A DNA stretch of 64,000 nt from an uncultured Azospirillum sp. (GTDB taxonomy: Bacteria; Pseudomonadota; Alphaproteobacteria; RF32; CAG-239). The position numbers were made by a program, and so were the translations under genes. Below are positions 1 through 9,072 of this stretch, in pieces. The notes beneath the pieces were generated by a model that did no database searches, had not been told where the DNA came from, and worked only from the letters and a program-made list of their open reading frames with translations. How positions within the stretch are numbered: position 1 is the first letter of the stretch; the number at the start of each line of letters is the position of its first letter. The stretch covers positions 48,293-112,292 of the forward strand of contig CAMYUM010000002.1 in NCBI GenBank assembly GCA_947301965.1, read 5' to 3'.

Positions 1-699
1 TTCAAAATTGAGAGCATCTGCAGTATGCATGCGAACCAGTTGCAACTTTTGCCGAGGATAGGTCTCGATAATTTCAATGCCTTTTCGGCTGGCAGTATAA
101 GCATTAAGATTTTCACGCTTGCGGTTATAATACTTATCAATGCTGTGGTTGAGATCGTATATGGTCGGAACGGAGCTGTAAATCTGTAAAAAATAGTTGG
201 GATGATTGACTATTTGGGGATTGTCGTCCATGTAATTGTGTACAAAGTCACGGATATCAACCGTCAGCTCATGTAAGTGAGATTCTTTTAAGATATCAAA
301 GTCAATGATGATATCGCCATTATCATAAGTTGAAAATTGCAAGGGGTTGTTTTGAACGATTTCCTGTGTCAGGTATTTATTAAGCAAAGCGCTGGTGCAA
401 GCGTATTTCTTGGCCTCCGGGCTCAAGACCGAAAAACGGGTTATAATCAGTTCGCCGGAAGGGAGAATAACCGATTTGTCGGCACGCAATGTTTCAAGCT
501 TGTGATTTAGAATTTTCTTGGCGGTTTCGTCGGTTGTATCGTGAATTTGTTGATATATATCACTAATCTGCTTTTGGAGGTTTTTACGCTTTTTGTCTGA
601 ATCCTTAATCTCCTGCTCGTATTGTTCAAATTCATCGGCAGGGGCATCGGCAAACAAGCTGCGTATGTATTGTTTATATTCTCTTTTGTTATAAATCAT
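1..699 (-). CDS. Hypothetical protein, partial (C-terminus beyond left edge)
   Basis: Reverse-strand frame open from ATG at 699 (MIYNKREYKQYIRSLFADAPADEFEQYEQEI...) to base 1 without a stop; not in the ORF track because it runs off the window; purine-rich AGAGGTTAAG upstream of the ATG. Confidence 0.75.
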   Translation of the reverse strand, partial: MIYNKREYKQYIRSLFADAPADEFEQYEQEIKDSDKKRKNLQKQISDIYQQIHDTTDETAKKILNHKLETLRADKSVILPSGELIITRFSVLSPEAKKYACTSALLNKYLTQEIVQNNPLQFSTYDNGDIIIDFDILKESHLHELTVDIRDFVHNYMDDNPQIVNHPNYFLQIYSSVPTIYDLNHSIDKYYNRKRENLNAYTASRKGIEIIETYPRQKLQLVRMHTADALNFE

Positions 700-789
700 C
701 TTAACCTCTAAAAAGCAGGGCAGTATAGCATTTAAAATGTCGTTGTCCAGCGTTTTGTTAGGTACGTATGGGTGAATAAATCAGTAAGT

Positions 790-1764
790 TTATTCAGGCA
801 CAATAACTATTGTCTTCGCTCGTTCTGTTAGACGGACTCGTTCCTCTTCTTCTTGGGCTTTCTCTCGGGCTTTATATTCTTCTTCACTCAGTAGTTGCCC
901 GTTGTCATCATAGGCTTTAATTTCTATCAATTCGCCGTTTTGATAATTTTTTTCGACTTTTATTTGTCCGTTTTCGTAATACTCTCTTAAAATCCCATCA
1001 TGTTTACCCTCTTTGAAAAACTTTTCTACATCGAACTTGCTATATGTATGGGGTATCTTTAGTTTTTCAGTTTTTCCATTTGTGGTTCGAATTAATATAG
1101 GTTGCAGGGGGTTATCCGGAAAGGAGGTAGTATGTATAATCTTTTTTCCTTCAATTTTTATTTTTCCACTCGGGTAATAATGCTTATAGATTTGTTCTCC
1201 ATCAATAATATCAGATTCATACTCTAAAGTCCCGTCTTGGTAATAGTTTTTCTTGGAACCGGCAGGATAATTTGTATATGTATGTAACTGACCATTTTCA
1301 TAATACTCTAATTCAAAATCATTTTCCACTAAAGTTTCTATTTGGCCATTTGGATAATATCGTTGGTGTATTTTGGTTCCGAAGGGGGACGAGCCATGTT
1401 CGTAATTGCCTTCCTCTTTTAGTTGTCCGTTGGGATAATAAGTTTTATATAAACCGTGGTGATTATTTTTGATGTGTTGTATGCGTTTTAACGCTCCGTC
1501 GAAATCATAATATTTTTGAATACCGTCTTGTAAGCCGTTTTTAAAATTTAATTCTGCGGACAACAGCTCATCATCATATCTATATACTAAACCAGTATAG
1601 GGTTCGGATGAGGCATCCGTACAGGAGCGTCCATTGTTGGTACAGATTAATTTCTGATTGTCAGCGCCAACATAAGTATAATTAGGTTCTCGGGCATAAT
1701 AAACGCATAAAGCCGGTTTTGCGAAACATGATATCAAAAGAAAGGAAAAGAAAAATTTTTTCAT
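790..1764 (-). CDS. Secreted MORN-like (YwqK-type) repeat protein
   Basis: N-terminal signal peptide MKKFFFSFLLISCFAKPALC; repeated YYxNGQ(L/I)xxExxYxNG units. Confidence 0.8.
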   Translation of the reverse strand: MKKFFFSFLLISCFAKPALCVYYAREPNYTYVGADNQKLICTNNGRSCTDASSEPYTGLVYRYDDELLSAELNFKNGLQDGIQKYYDFDGALKRIQHIKNNHHGLYKTYYPNGQLKEEGNYEHGSSPFGTKIHQRYYPNGQIETLVENDFELEYYENGQLHTYTNYPAGSKKNYYQDGTLEYESDIIDGEQIYKHYYPSGKIKIEGKKIIHTTSFPDNPLQPILIRTTNGKTEKLKIPHTYSKFDVEKFFKEGKHDGILREYYENGQIKVEKNYQNGELIEIKAYDDNGQLLSEEEYKAREKAQEEEERVRLTERAKTIVIVPE

Positions 1765-1795
1765 GTTGTTACCTCGTTTGATAATAAAAGTTGCT

Positions 1796-4129
1796 TTAAG
1801 CCTTTTTAAGATAGTCTTTCAGAAGGCGTTTGTGTCCGTATTGATCAAACCAAATTTCGAGTTTGTTGCCGTCAATGTTGAGGACTTTTCCATAGCCAAA
1901 GGTTTCATGATAAACGCGGCTACCGATGGGCATTGAAGATGCGGCACTTTTGGCTTTTTGTTTGGCTTGATAATAATCGCCATCACCCCAGCCGTAATCC
2001 TCATCACGAACGTAACTAAAGCGGTCGCTGTCTTGAATTATTTCCTGTTTATGCTTTAACTTGTTTGTGTTGTTATTTGAATTATAATAATTTTTTGTGT
2101 TTGTAGTGGCGCCGAAATAGTTGGAAGCATTATTGCAAAGTTCAATGTTTGCCGGTGGCAGCTCGTTGATAAAGCGCGAGGGAATATTATTCTGCCATTG
2201 GCCGTAAATACGACGGTTCATGGCTGTGAGAATATATAGCTTACGGCGGGCACGAGTTATGGCGACATAAGCCAGGCGGCGCTCTTCTTCCAAAGCCGCC
2301 GGATCTCCGCAATCCATTGAGCGTTGGTGCGGAAAAAGACCTTCTTCCCAACCGGGTAGAAATACGGCATCAAATTCAAGTCCTTTGGCAGAGTGCAGGG
2401 TAATCAACATAACTTTGTTGCCGTCAATGTTGCTGTCGTTTTCCATTACCAAGCTGACGTGTTCCAAAAAGTCTTCCAGCGTAGGGTAGGTGTCGTGATC
2501 GCTCATAACGTTTACAAGTTCTTTAATGTTTTCAATCCGTCCTTCGGCTTCGGCAGATTTGTCATTTTGCAACATTTCCATATATCCGGAATCTTCAATC
2601 ACCTGAGAGACCAGTTCTTCGGGAGGGAGGTTTTGAGAATTTTGCCTCCACACGCTAAAGCTGTTTATTAACTTATTTGCATTATCTCTTGTTTTTCCTG
2701 ATAAAGAGCCTTCTGCTAACATTTTTTCAACGGCCATATACATAGATATTCCATGATGACGTGCTTCGTCTTGAAATTTTTCTATGGTTTTGGCACCAAT
2801 GCCGCGGGTAGGCTTGTTGATGATGCGTTCCAGGGCTAAATCGTCATGAGGTTGGACGATTACGCGCAAATAAGCCAAAATATCTCTGATTTCAGCGCGT
2901 TCATAGAATTTCGGACCGCCGATAACTTGGTAAGGAATGGCTTCGCTGATAAATTTTTCTTCAAATTCGCGGGTTTGGGCGGCCGTTCGCACCAAAATGG
3001 CAATATTGTTGTATTCGGTGCCGGAACGGTGCAGGTTTTCGACTTCTTCGGCGATGTATGTGGCTTCATCAGAGCCGGAATAAGTACTGACAACTTTGAT
3101 TTTGGAGTTAAAAGCCTGGGATGCGGGGCTGTTCTCGGCAACTTTGAGGGTTTTGCCAAGGCGGTCGCGGTTATGGCTGATTAATGCTGAAGCGGCGGCC
3201 AAAATATTGGCGGTTGAACGATAATTGCGTTCCAAACGAATGATGCGGGCGTTTTGAAAGTCTTTTTCAAAACGGAGAATGTTTTCGATTTCGGCTCCGC
3301 GCCAAGAGTAAATTGACTGATCGTCATCACCGACACAGCAAATATTGTGATGTTTTTGGCAGAGCAGGCGGAGCAACAAGTATTGAGTAACGTTGGTGTC
3401 TTGGTACTCGTCTACCATAATGTAGCGAAAACGGTCCTGATATTTTTCCAAAACATCGGCGTTGGACATCAGTATATTGAGTGTGTACAACAAGATATCA
3501 CCAAAATCAACACAATTAAGCTCAATCAGGCGTTGTTGATAAAGCCTGTAAACGGTGGTTAAGACGTTGCCATGAAAATCTTCATTAATTTTATCCGCAG
3601 TCAGACCTTTGTCTTTCCAAAGCTGAATTTTATCAAGCAGGTCTTGAGGGGGGTATTTTTGAGTATCAATGCCTTTGCCCTCACAAATTTGTTTGATAAG
3701 CCGGCGTTGGTCATCTTCACCCAAAATGGTAAAATTGTTGTTCAGTCCGATAAGTTCGGCGTGTTGACGTAAGATTTTGACACAGATGCGGTGAAAAGTT
3801 CCCATCCACACGGAATCAACCATATTACCGATTATGGCACGTGCGCGTTGAGCCATCTCATTAGCGGCGCGGTTGGTAAAAGTTACGACAAGACAGTTCC
3901 AAGGGTTGGTTTTGTGCTGCGATAAAATATAGGCAAGACGAGTGGTTAAAACCTTGGTTTTGCCCGTTCCGGCACCGGATAAGACCAAAACAGGACCTTC
4001 GGTAGTTATAACGGCTTGTCTTTGCTCGGGGTTGAGTTCGTCAAGCCAGGGCATGGTCGGCATTAGGGCCGAGGCATTATCATAGGTTACCGCAGTATTA
4101 TCGCTGTCTAAGTCAAATATATCGTTCAT
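1796..4129 (-). CDS. uvrD: UvrD/PcrA-type ATP-dependent DNA helicase
   Basis: LNPEQRQAVITTEGPVLVLSGAGTGKTKVLTTRLAYIL, VDEYQDTN, GDDDQSIYSWRGA, LITLHSAKGLEFDAVFLPGWEEGLFPH motifs of superfamily 1 helicases. Confidence 0.95.
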   Translation of the reverse strand: MNDIFDLDSDNTAVTYDNASALMPTMPWLDELNPEQRQAVITTEGPVLVLSGAGTGKTKVLTTRLAYILSQHKTNPWNCLVVTFTNRAANEMAQRARAIIGNMVDSVWMGTFHRICVKILRQHAELIGLNNNFTILGEDDQRRLIKQICEGKGIDTQKYPPQDLLDKIQLWKDKGLTADKINEDFHGNVLTTVYRLYQQRLIELNCVDFGDILLYTLNILMSNADVLEKYQDRFRYIMVDEYQDTNVTQYLLLRLLCQKHHNICCVGDDDQSIYSWRGAEIENILRFEKDFQNARIIRLERNYRSTANILAAASALISHNRDRLGKTLKVAENSPASQAFNSKIKVVSTYSGSDEATYIAEEVENLHRSGTEYNNIAILVRTAAQTREFEEKFISEAIPYQVIGGPKFYERAEIRDILAYLRVIVQPHDDLALERIINKPTRGIGAKTIEKFQDEARHHGISMYMAVEKMLAEGSLSGKTRDNANKLINSFSVWRQNSQNLPPEELVSQVIEDSGYMEMLQNDKSAEAEGRIENIKELVNVMSDHDTYPTLEDFLEHVSLVMENDSNIDGNKVMLITLHSAKGLEFDAVFLPGWEEGLFPHQRSMDCGDPAALEEERRLAYVAITRARRKLYILTAMNRRIYGQWQNNIPSRFINELPPANIELCNNASNYFGATTNTKNYYNSNNNTNKLKHKQEIIQDSDRFSYVRDEDYGWGDGDYYQAKQKAKSAASSMPIGSRVYHETFGYGKVLNIDGNKLEIWFDQYGHKRLLKDYLKKA

Positions 4130-4229
4130 CGGTGGATACTTCTTGTTTTTTTGTTTTCTGCGGCATATATTACAGTATTATTATCAGGAATAAAAGTGCT
4201 TTTTAAACTAATGCGCAAAAGAGGTAAAA

Positions 4230-5201
4230 ATGTCGGAAATTCAAGATAAAATTACTGGTTTGGTTGATTATATGAACTCCAAAATCATCGGACAAAAAGA
4301 TTTGGTCAGAAAGATGATTATTACTATGCTGGCGGAAGGTCATGCATTGGTAGAAGGAGCTCCGGGACTGGCAAAGACTAAGGCTATCAAAACTTTGGCA
4401 GATTGTATCTCGGCCGATTTTAATCGTATTCAGTTTACGCCTGATTTATTGCCGGCAGATATTACCGGAAGTGAGATATATGTAGCGCAGAAAGGCGAAT
4501 TTGAGTTTAGAAAGGGTCCGGTTTTTGCCAATTTGGTTTTGGCCGATGAAATCAACCGTGCGCCGGCAAAAGTGCAGTCGGCATTGTTGGAAGCTATGGC
4601 CGAAAGACAGGTAAGTGTCGGCGGACAGCGTTTTGAATTGCCGAGGCTGTTTATGGTTATGGCTACCCAAAACCCGATTGAACATGAGGGAACATACAAT
4701 CTGCCGGAAGCACAGTTGGATCGTTTTTTGATGTATATTCGCATTGACCAGCCGAAAGCTGAAGATGAACACAAGATTTTGGAGCTGGTAAGAGGCGAGG
4801 GTACCTTTGTTAATCCGACAAAACAAAAGGGATTTGCCAAACTGAAGATTGCCGATGTTGAGGCAGCAACCGAAGAAGCACTCAAAACTTATTTGAGCAA
4901 AGAACTGGAAAAATATATGGTGCAATTGATTGTTGCCACCAGACACCCTGAAAAATATGATGAAACTTTGGCCGGTATGGTTATGTTTGGAGCCAGTCCG
5001 AGAGCGACCATTGCTCTTGATCGGTGTGCAAAAATCAATGCATGGTTGGCAGGACGCGATTTTGTTACTCCGGAAGATGTTCATGCGGTTGTGTATGACG
5101 TGTTGAGACATCGTATTATTTTGAGCTTTGAAGCTCAAGCCGAAGGTTTCAGCAGTGATGATATTATTGACAAATTGCTGAATGTGGTACCGTTGCCGTA
5201 G
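4230..5201 (+). CDS. MoxR-family AAA+ ATPase
   Basis: EGAPGLAKTKAIKTLA Walker A; VLADEINRAPAKVQSALLEAMAERQVSVGG; ATQNPIEHEGTYNLPEAQLDRF. Confidence 0.95.
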   Translation: MSEIQDKITGLVDYMNSKIIGQKDLVRKMIITMLAEGHALVEGAPGLAKTKAIKTLADCISADFNRIQFTPDLLPADITGSEIYVAQKGEFEFRKGPVFANLVLADEINRAPAKVQSALLEAMAERQVSVGGQRFELPRLFMVMATQNPIEHEGTYNLPEAQLDRFLMYIRIDQPKAEDEHKILELVRGEGTFVNPTKQKGFAKLKIADVEAATEEALKTYLSKELEKYMVQLIVATRHPEKYDETLAGMVMFGASPRATIALDRCAKINAWLAGRDFVTPEDVHAVVYDVLRHRIILSFEAQAEGFSSDDIIDKLLNVVPLP

Positions 5202-5210
5202 GGAGCGAAA

Positions 5211-6158
5211 ATGGTGAGGTTTGATAACATCAAGGCACTGTGGGCAAAAAGGAATAAATCCGCAGAAGCAGAGAAAGGTTTGACAGCATCGCTTGATGAG
5301 CTGATGGCGCAAAGACGGAATGTGCGCTATTTGCAGGTTAGAAACAGGCTTGATACCTCAATACAGGCGGGAGATGTAAAATCGGCGTTTAAGGGGCGCG
5401 GAATAGAGATGGAAGAAATCCGCGAGTACGCCTTTGGTGATGATGTGCGCGATATCGACTGGAGAGTTACGGCGCGTAAAAATGTTCCTTATACAAAGGT
5501 TTATACCGAAGAGCGAGATAGAGAAATATACGTGTTGTTGGATTTGTCGTCATCAATGTTTTTTGGTACCAGAAAAGAACTGAAATCGGTTACGGCGAGC
5601 AAAATTGCGGCACTTTTGGGGTGGCTGGCACAGGAAAATAAGGACCGATTCGGTGCTGTAATATTTGATGGTAAGACGGCTTTGCAATTTAAGCCGCAGC
5701 AAAATATGGCGCAGTTGTTGGCAATCTTTAAGAAAATATCCGAAATCAGCCGCAACGGCGGGGCGGTTAAGACTGAGCCGAAAGCAATGAGAAAAACATT
5801 GCAAAAGCTGATTAAGGGGCTGAAAAGTCGAGCAACGGTTTTTGTGGTGAGTGATTTTGCAACCTTCGGCGATGAAGAAAAAGAAGCTATGGCAGTGCTG
5901 GCCAGAAAGACGAAGGTGTTTTGCATAGATGTTTATGATATGTTGGAAAAACAAGCTCCGACTCCGGGAGAATATATGATAGAAAACAATGGAGAAACAT
6001 TAATTTTTGATACCCGCAGCAAGTCGTTTGACGATGAATATGTCAAGTTTTTTGCAAATAAGCGTATGAAAATGCAGGATTTTTGCAAAAAATTTGATTG
6101 TCATTGGTTGGAGGTCAGAACAGACGTGCCGATTACGCGGCAGATGAAAATTATATAA
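5211..6158 (+). CDS. DUF58 domain protein
   Basis: GRGIEMEEIREYAFGDDVRDIDWRVTAR and ERDREIYVLLDLSSSMFFG motifs; adjacent to MoxR as is typical. Confidence 0.92.
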   Translation: MVRFDNIKALWAKRNKSAEAEKGLTASLDELMAQRRNVRYLQVRNRLDTSIQAGDVKSAFKGRGIEMEEIREYAFGDDVRDIDWRVTARKNVPYTKVYTEERDREIYVLLDLSSSMFFGTRKELKSVTASKIAALLGWLAQENKDRFGAVIFDGKTALQFKPQQNMAQLLAIFKKISEISRNGGAVKTEPKAMRKTLQKLIKGLKSRATVFVVSDFATFGDEEKEAMAVLARKTKVFCIDVYDMLEKQAPTPGEYMIENNGETLIFDTRSKSFDDEYVKFFANKRMKMQDFCKKFDCHWLEVRTDVPITRQMKII

Positions 6159-6223
6159 TTGACAAAAAGCCTTTTTGGCAGTACAGTTAAAATTGCATAA
6201 TTATTTTGTAAAAGAGAGTAAAA

Positions 6224-7159
6224 ATGGTAAATACAAACGAAAATAACTCATATCGCCGCGGTCAGGAATTGTTAGACCAAGGACTGTATAAAGATGCAAT
6301 TGCACAATTTGATCAGGCCATCAGCGAACAGCCTGATTCGTGGAAAGCCTTGAACTCAAAAGGTTTTGCCCTGCAAAAACTTAGTCGCTATACGGAAGCT
6401 GTTGAATGTTTTGATAAAGCTTTAGAAAAAAATCCTCAATCGGTAGAAATTATCAATAATAAAGGCGTTACGCTGTCAATGCGTGGTCTTTATAAGGATG
6501 CTATTGCTCAGTTTGATCAGGCGGTAGCCATTGATCCGACTTCGTTGGAAGCGCTGAATGGTAAGGCTATTGCTCTGCAACATATGTATCTGTACAAAGA
6601 AGCTTTGGACGTGTTGGAACAAGCAATCAAGATTGACCCCAAGCACACGCAGACATTGTTGAGTATTGCGGTTACATTACAAAAACTTAAACAATTTGAA
6701 AGAGCTATTTCGTTTTTCAAAAAGGTGTTATCGTATGATAAGTCAAATATCAAAGCATGGAACGGTGTCGGCGTGACTTATCAGCTGATGGGTGATAATA
6801 ACTCGGCTCTCAAATGTTTTACAAAAATTTTGAATATAAACAGCCGTGAAATTCAGGCATGGATTAGTATCGGTTTTGTTTATCAAAAGATGATGAAGTT
6901 TTCTGATGCGCTCAAATGCTACAAAAAAGCTCAGATGATAAATGAGGGGCGCTATCACCACAAGCTGTACGATGGTTTGGCAAGCTGCCTGACAAAATTG
7001 TCGGAGTTTGACCAGGCAATCGAAATTTACAAACAGATTTTCAATACCGAAGAAGGCAAAAAGAAATGGGATGCCCAGCGTTCAATTAAGTTTGTCGGCA
7101 AGCTGAAACGCAAAAAAGCAACCGGAACATTGCCGGATTTGGTTCCTCCCGAAGAATGA
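6224..7159 (+). CDS. Tetratricopeptide repeat protein
   Basis: Multiple 34-aa TPR units (ALNSKGFALQKLSRYTEAVECFDKALEKNPQ etc.). Confidence 0.9.
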   Translation: MVNTNENNSYRRGQELLDQGLYKDAIAQFDQAISEQPDSWKALNSKGFALQKLSRYTEAVECFDKALEKNPQSVEIINNKGVTLSMRGLYKDAIAQFDQAVAIDPTSLEALNGKAIALQHMYLYKEALDVLEQAIKIDPKHTQTLLSIAVTLQKLKQFERAISFFKKVLSYDKSNIKAWNGVGVTYQLMGDNNSALKCFTKILNINSREIQAWISIGFVYQKMMKFSDALKCYKKAQMINEGRYHHKLYDGLASCLTKLSEFDQAIEIYKQIFNTEEGKKKWDAQRSIKFVGKLKRKKATGTLPDLVPPEE

Positions 7160-7160
7160 T

Positions 7161-7189
7161 AAAAAACCTCCCGAATGGGAGGTTTTTTG
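7161..7189 (+). terminator. Intrinsic terminator after TPR gene
   Basis: aaaaaacctcccgaatgggaggttttttgt hairpin plus T-run. Confidence 0.85.
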
Positions 7190-7201
7190 TTGCAAATTTT
7201 T

Positions 7202-7298
7202 TTGTCATTGCAAACCTTTCCCGTCATCACGAGAAGGATTTTAATCCGACGTGGTGATCCATATGAGCAGGATTGCTTCGCTTGTGCTCGCAATGACG
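7202..7298. repeat. REP/MITE-like palindromic element
   Basis: Outer inverted repeat gtcattgc...gcaatgac; internal ggattttaatcc hairpin and atcacgag/gtggtgat; GGATTGCTTCGCTTGTGCTCGCAATGACG core. Reverse-strand translation gives SLRAQAKQS, commonly seen as spurious ORFs from such repeats. Confidence 0.7.
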
Positions 7299-7311
7299 AG
7301 AACAAAAATCT

Positions 7312-7440
7312 TTATTTTGTGTCGGTCATGATCGGGTTATCTGTGGTGATGCCCGTTTTGCTCTTATAAAAATCTCCGGCAATTATGTATAACAATAAAA
7401 TGAGGGCAATAAAAAACAGATATTTCAAAGTAGCGGCCAT
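7312..7440 (-). CDS. Small membrane protein (42 aa)
   Basis: MAATLKYLFFIALILLLYIIAGDFYKSKTGITTDNPIMTDTK with strong SD (AAAAGGAGGTTTAAATATG); below ORF-track length cutoff. Confidence 0.6.
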   Translation of the reverse strand: MAATLKYLFFIALILLLYIIAGDFYKSKTGITTDNPIMTDTK

Positions 7441-7493
7441 ATTTAAACCTCCTTTTCAAGAGATATAATTATCAATCTGCTTTTTACAAGAAG

Positions 7494-7522
7494 TAAAAAA
7501 AAGCCCCCGAGCGGGGGCTTTG
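7494..7522 (-). terminator. Intrinsic terminator downstream of mlaC
   Basis: agcccccgagcgggggct hairpin flanked by A-run on + strand (T-run on - strand). Confidence 0.85.
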
Positions 7523-7535
7523 AAATCAGAATTTA

Positions 7536-8141
7536 CTACTCCTGATTAAGTTTGGTCTTGAGGTCGGCAATCAAGCCGTCAACCCCGTCAGGAGATTTTT
7601 TGATGAAAGCGCTGTATTCGTTGCGGGCGGTAATTGCCAGGCTGACGTTTTCAATAATAATGTCAACAACTTTCATGTCATTGCCTTTTTGGCGAACTCT
7701 CCAAACAACGCTTGCCGGTTCGGCCTGATCCATGGGAACAATGGTGTTAACAAAAATCTGTTCCGGCGATGAAGAAGGAGATGTGCCTTTAAAAATAAAC
7801 TCTTTGCCTTTGAATTCATCAAAACGTTTTGACCAGGTTTTGACGTTTAGTTTACGATAAACATCAATAAATTCTTCACGTTGTTGTTCTGTAGCAGTTT
7901 TCCAATAGCGGCCGAGTACAAATTGACCGATAAATTTGAGGTCAAGAGAGGAATTAAACAGTTTTTCGAAACGAGCGTTGCGCTCAGCCTGGGAGGCATT
8001 TGAATTGATGATTTCAACAACGCCTTCGCGAGTTACATCTTTGACAAAATCTTCGGCTTTTGTAGCATCTATATCAGCTTTAGCAGTTCCGCTAAACAAG
8101 AAAAGTCCGGCAATCAGAGATATGATAAGTTTGTTTTTCAT
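7536..8141 (-). CDS. mlaC: MlaC/Ttg2D-like phospholipid-binding protein
   Basis: Signal peptide; FIGQFVLGRYWKTATEQQREEFIDVYRKL and VSLAITARNEYSAFI typical of the MlaC family. Confidence 0.88.
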   Translation of the reverse strand: MKNKLIISLIAGLFLFSGTAKADIDATKAEDFVKDVTREGVVEIINSNASQAERNARFEKLFNSSLDLKFIGQFVLGRYWKTATEQQREEFIDVYRKLNVKTWSKRFDEFKGKEFIFKGTSPSSSPEQIFVNTIVPMDQAEPASVVWRVRQKGNDMKVVDIIIENVSLAITARNEYSAFIKKSPDGVDGLIADLKTKLNQE

Positions 8142-8157
8142 AGTCGTCTCCTAAAAT

Positions 8158-8898
8158 CTAGTCTTCATAATCTTCATCGTCAAAATCAAAGTCATAGCTC
8201 GGGGCGGTGCCGGCGGATTTGCAAAGAGATGTCATTTTTTGGCGGTTTTGCAAATAGGCGGAACGTACGGTGGAATAAAAATCAACAGAATTGCGCTGTA
8301 AATCGTCTAGCAAATCAAGACTGCGTTCGCGTGAGTTGATAGCATCCAAGGCCGCATAGCCATAAGTGATTTTGGCAGAGTAATTCTTGTCGTTGAGCGC
8401 ACCCCAATATATCGGAGTAGAAACGCTGTCAGCAGCATAACCGACACCTGAACGGATTGTGAATGGTCCGAAAAAAGGCACCATGATAAACGGTCCGTCG
8501 GGTACACAGTAGTAAGCGAGGGTGTTGTCAAATCCGGTTTCAGACTTTTTAAGTCCCCAACCGTCGGCAACGTCAAAAGTTCCGGCCAATCCCAAGGTGC
8601 TGTTAATGGCAAAACGGGCGGCTGAGACAAGAGTTTTTTTGAAACTGCCTTGCAAAGTGTGGTTTATGGTCGATACCGGCTCGTTAACGTTGCTGACAAA
8701 AGAGGTTACGCGATTACGTATGTCTTGAGTGGTAATGGCACGATAGCCTTTGGCCACCGGTTTTAAGACATACTTATCAACATTCATATTAAAATCAAAC
8801 ATAGCACGGTTGTAGCTCTCCAGCCAGCTGTCGTCAGAGGCTAAAGCTTGCGTTGATATGGTGCAGAGCAGGGCTATGGCGGTAATATAATGTTTCAC
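8158..8898 (-). CDS. mlaA: MlaA/VacJ-family protein
   Basis: SYNRAMFDFNMNVDKYVLKPVAKGYR; FVSNVNEPVSTINHTLQG; PFIMVPFFGPFTIRSGVGYAAD. Confidence 0.9.
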   Translation of the reverse strand: MKHYITAIALLCTISTQALASDDSWLESYNRAMFDFNMNVDKYVLKPVAKGYRAITTQDIRNRVTSFVSNVNEPVSTINHTLQGSFKKTLVSAARFAINSTLGLAGTFDVADGWGLKKSETGFDNTLAYYCVPDGPFIMVPFFGPFTIRSGVGYAADSVSTPIYWGALNDKNYSAKITYGYAALDAINSRERSLDLLDDLQRNSVDFYSTVRSAYLQNRQKMTSLCKSAGTAPSYDFDFDDEDYED

Positions 8899-9072
8899 GA
8901 CTTATTCCTTTTTATGGTTACTCAATTTATTAAACGAATATAACAGCTGATTGGTTCAAAATCAAATAGATTTTATTTTGTTTGTTACAATAAAGAAATT
9001 TTTTGTGTTTTGCAAAAGAAAAAAAACTCACATAGTATCAGTTCAGTTGAAATTTTTTATAAGGACGTAAAA

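Noticed and set aside
4446-5312. 288-aa reverse-strand ORF
   Set aside because: Fully antisense to moxR/DUF58, Cys/Phe/His-rich shadow translation with no family signal
7027-7305. 92-aa reverse ORF starting MFSSLRAQAKQSCSYGSPRR
   Set aside because: Translation of the REP-like palindrome and antisense of the TPR gene; SLRAQAKQS is a typical spurious repeat-derived peptide
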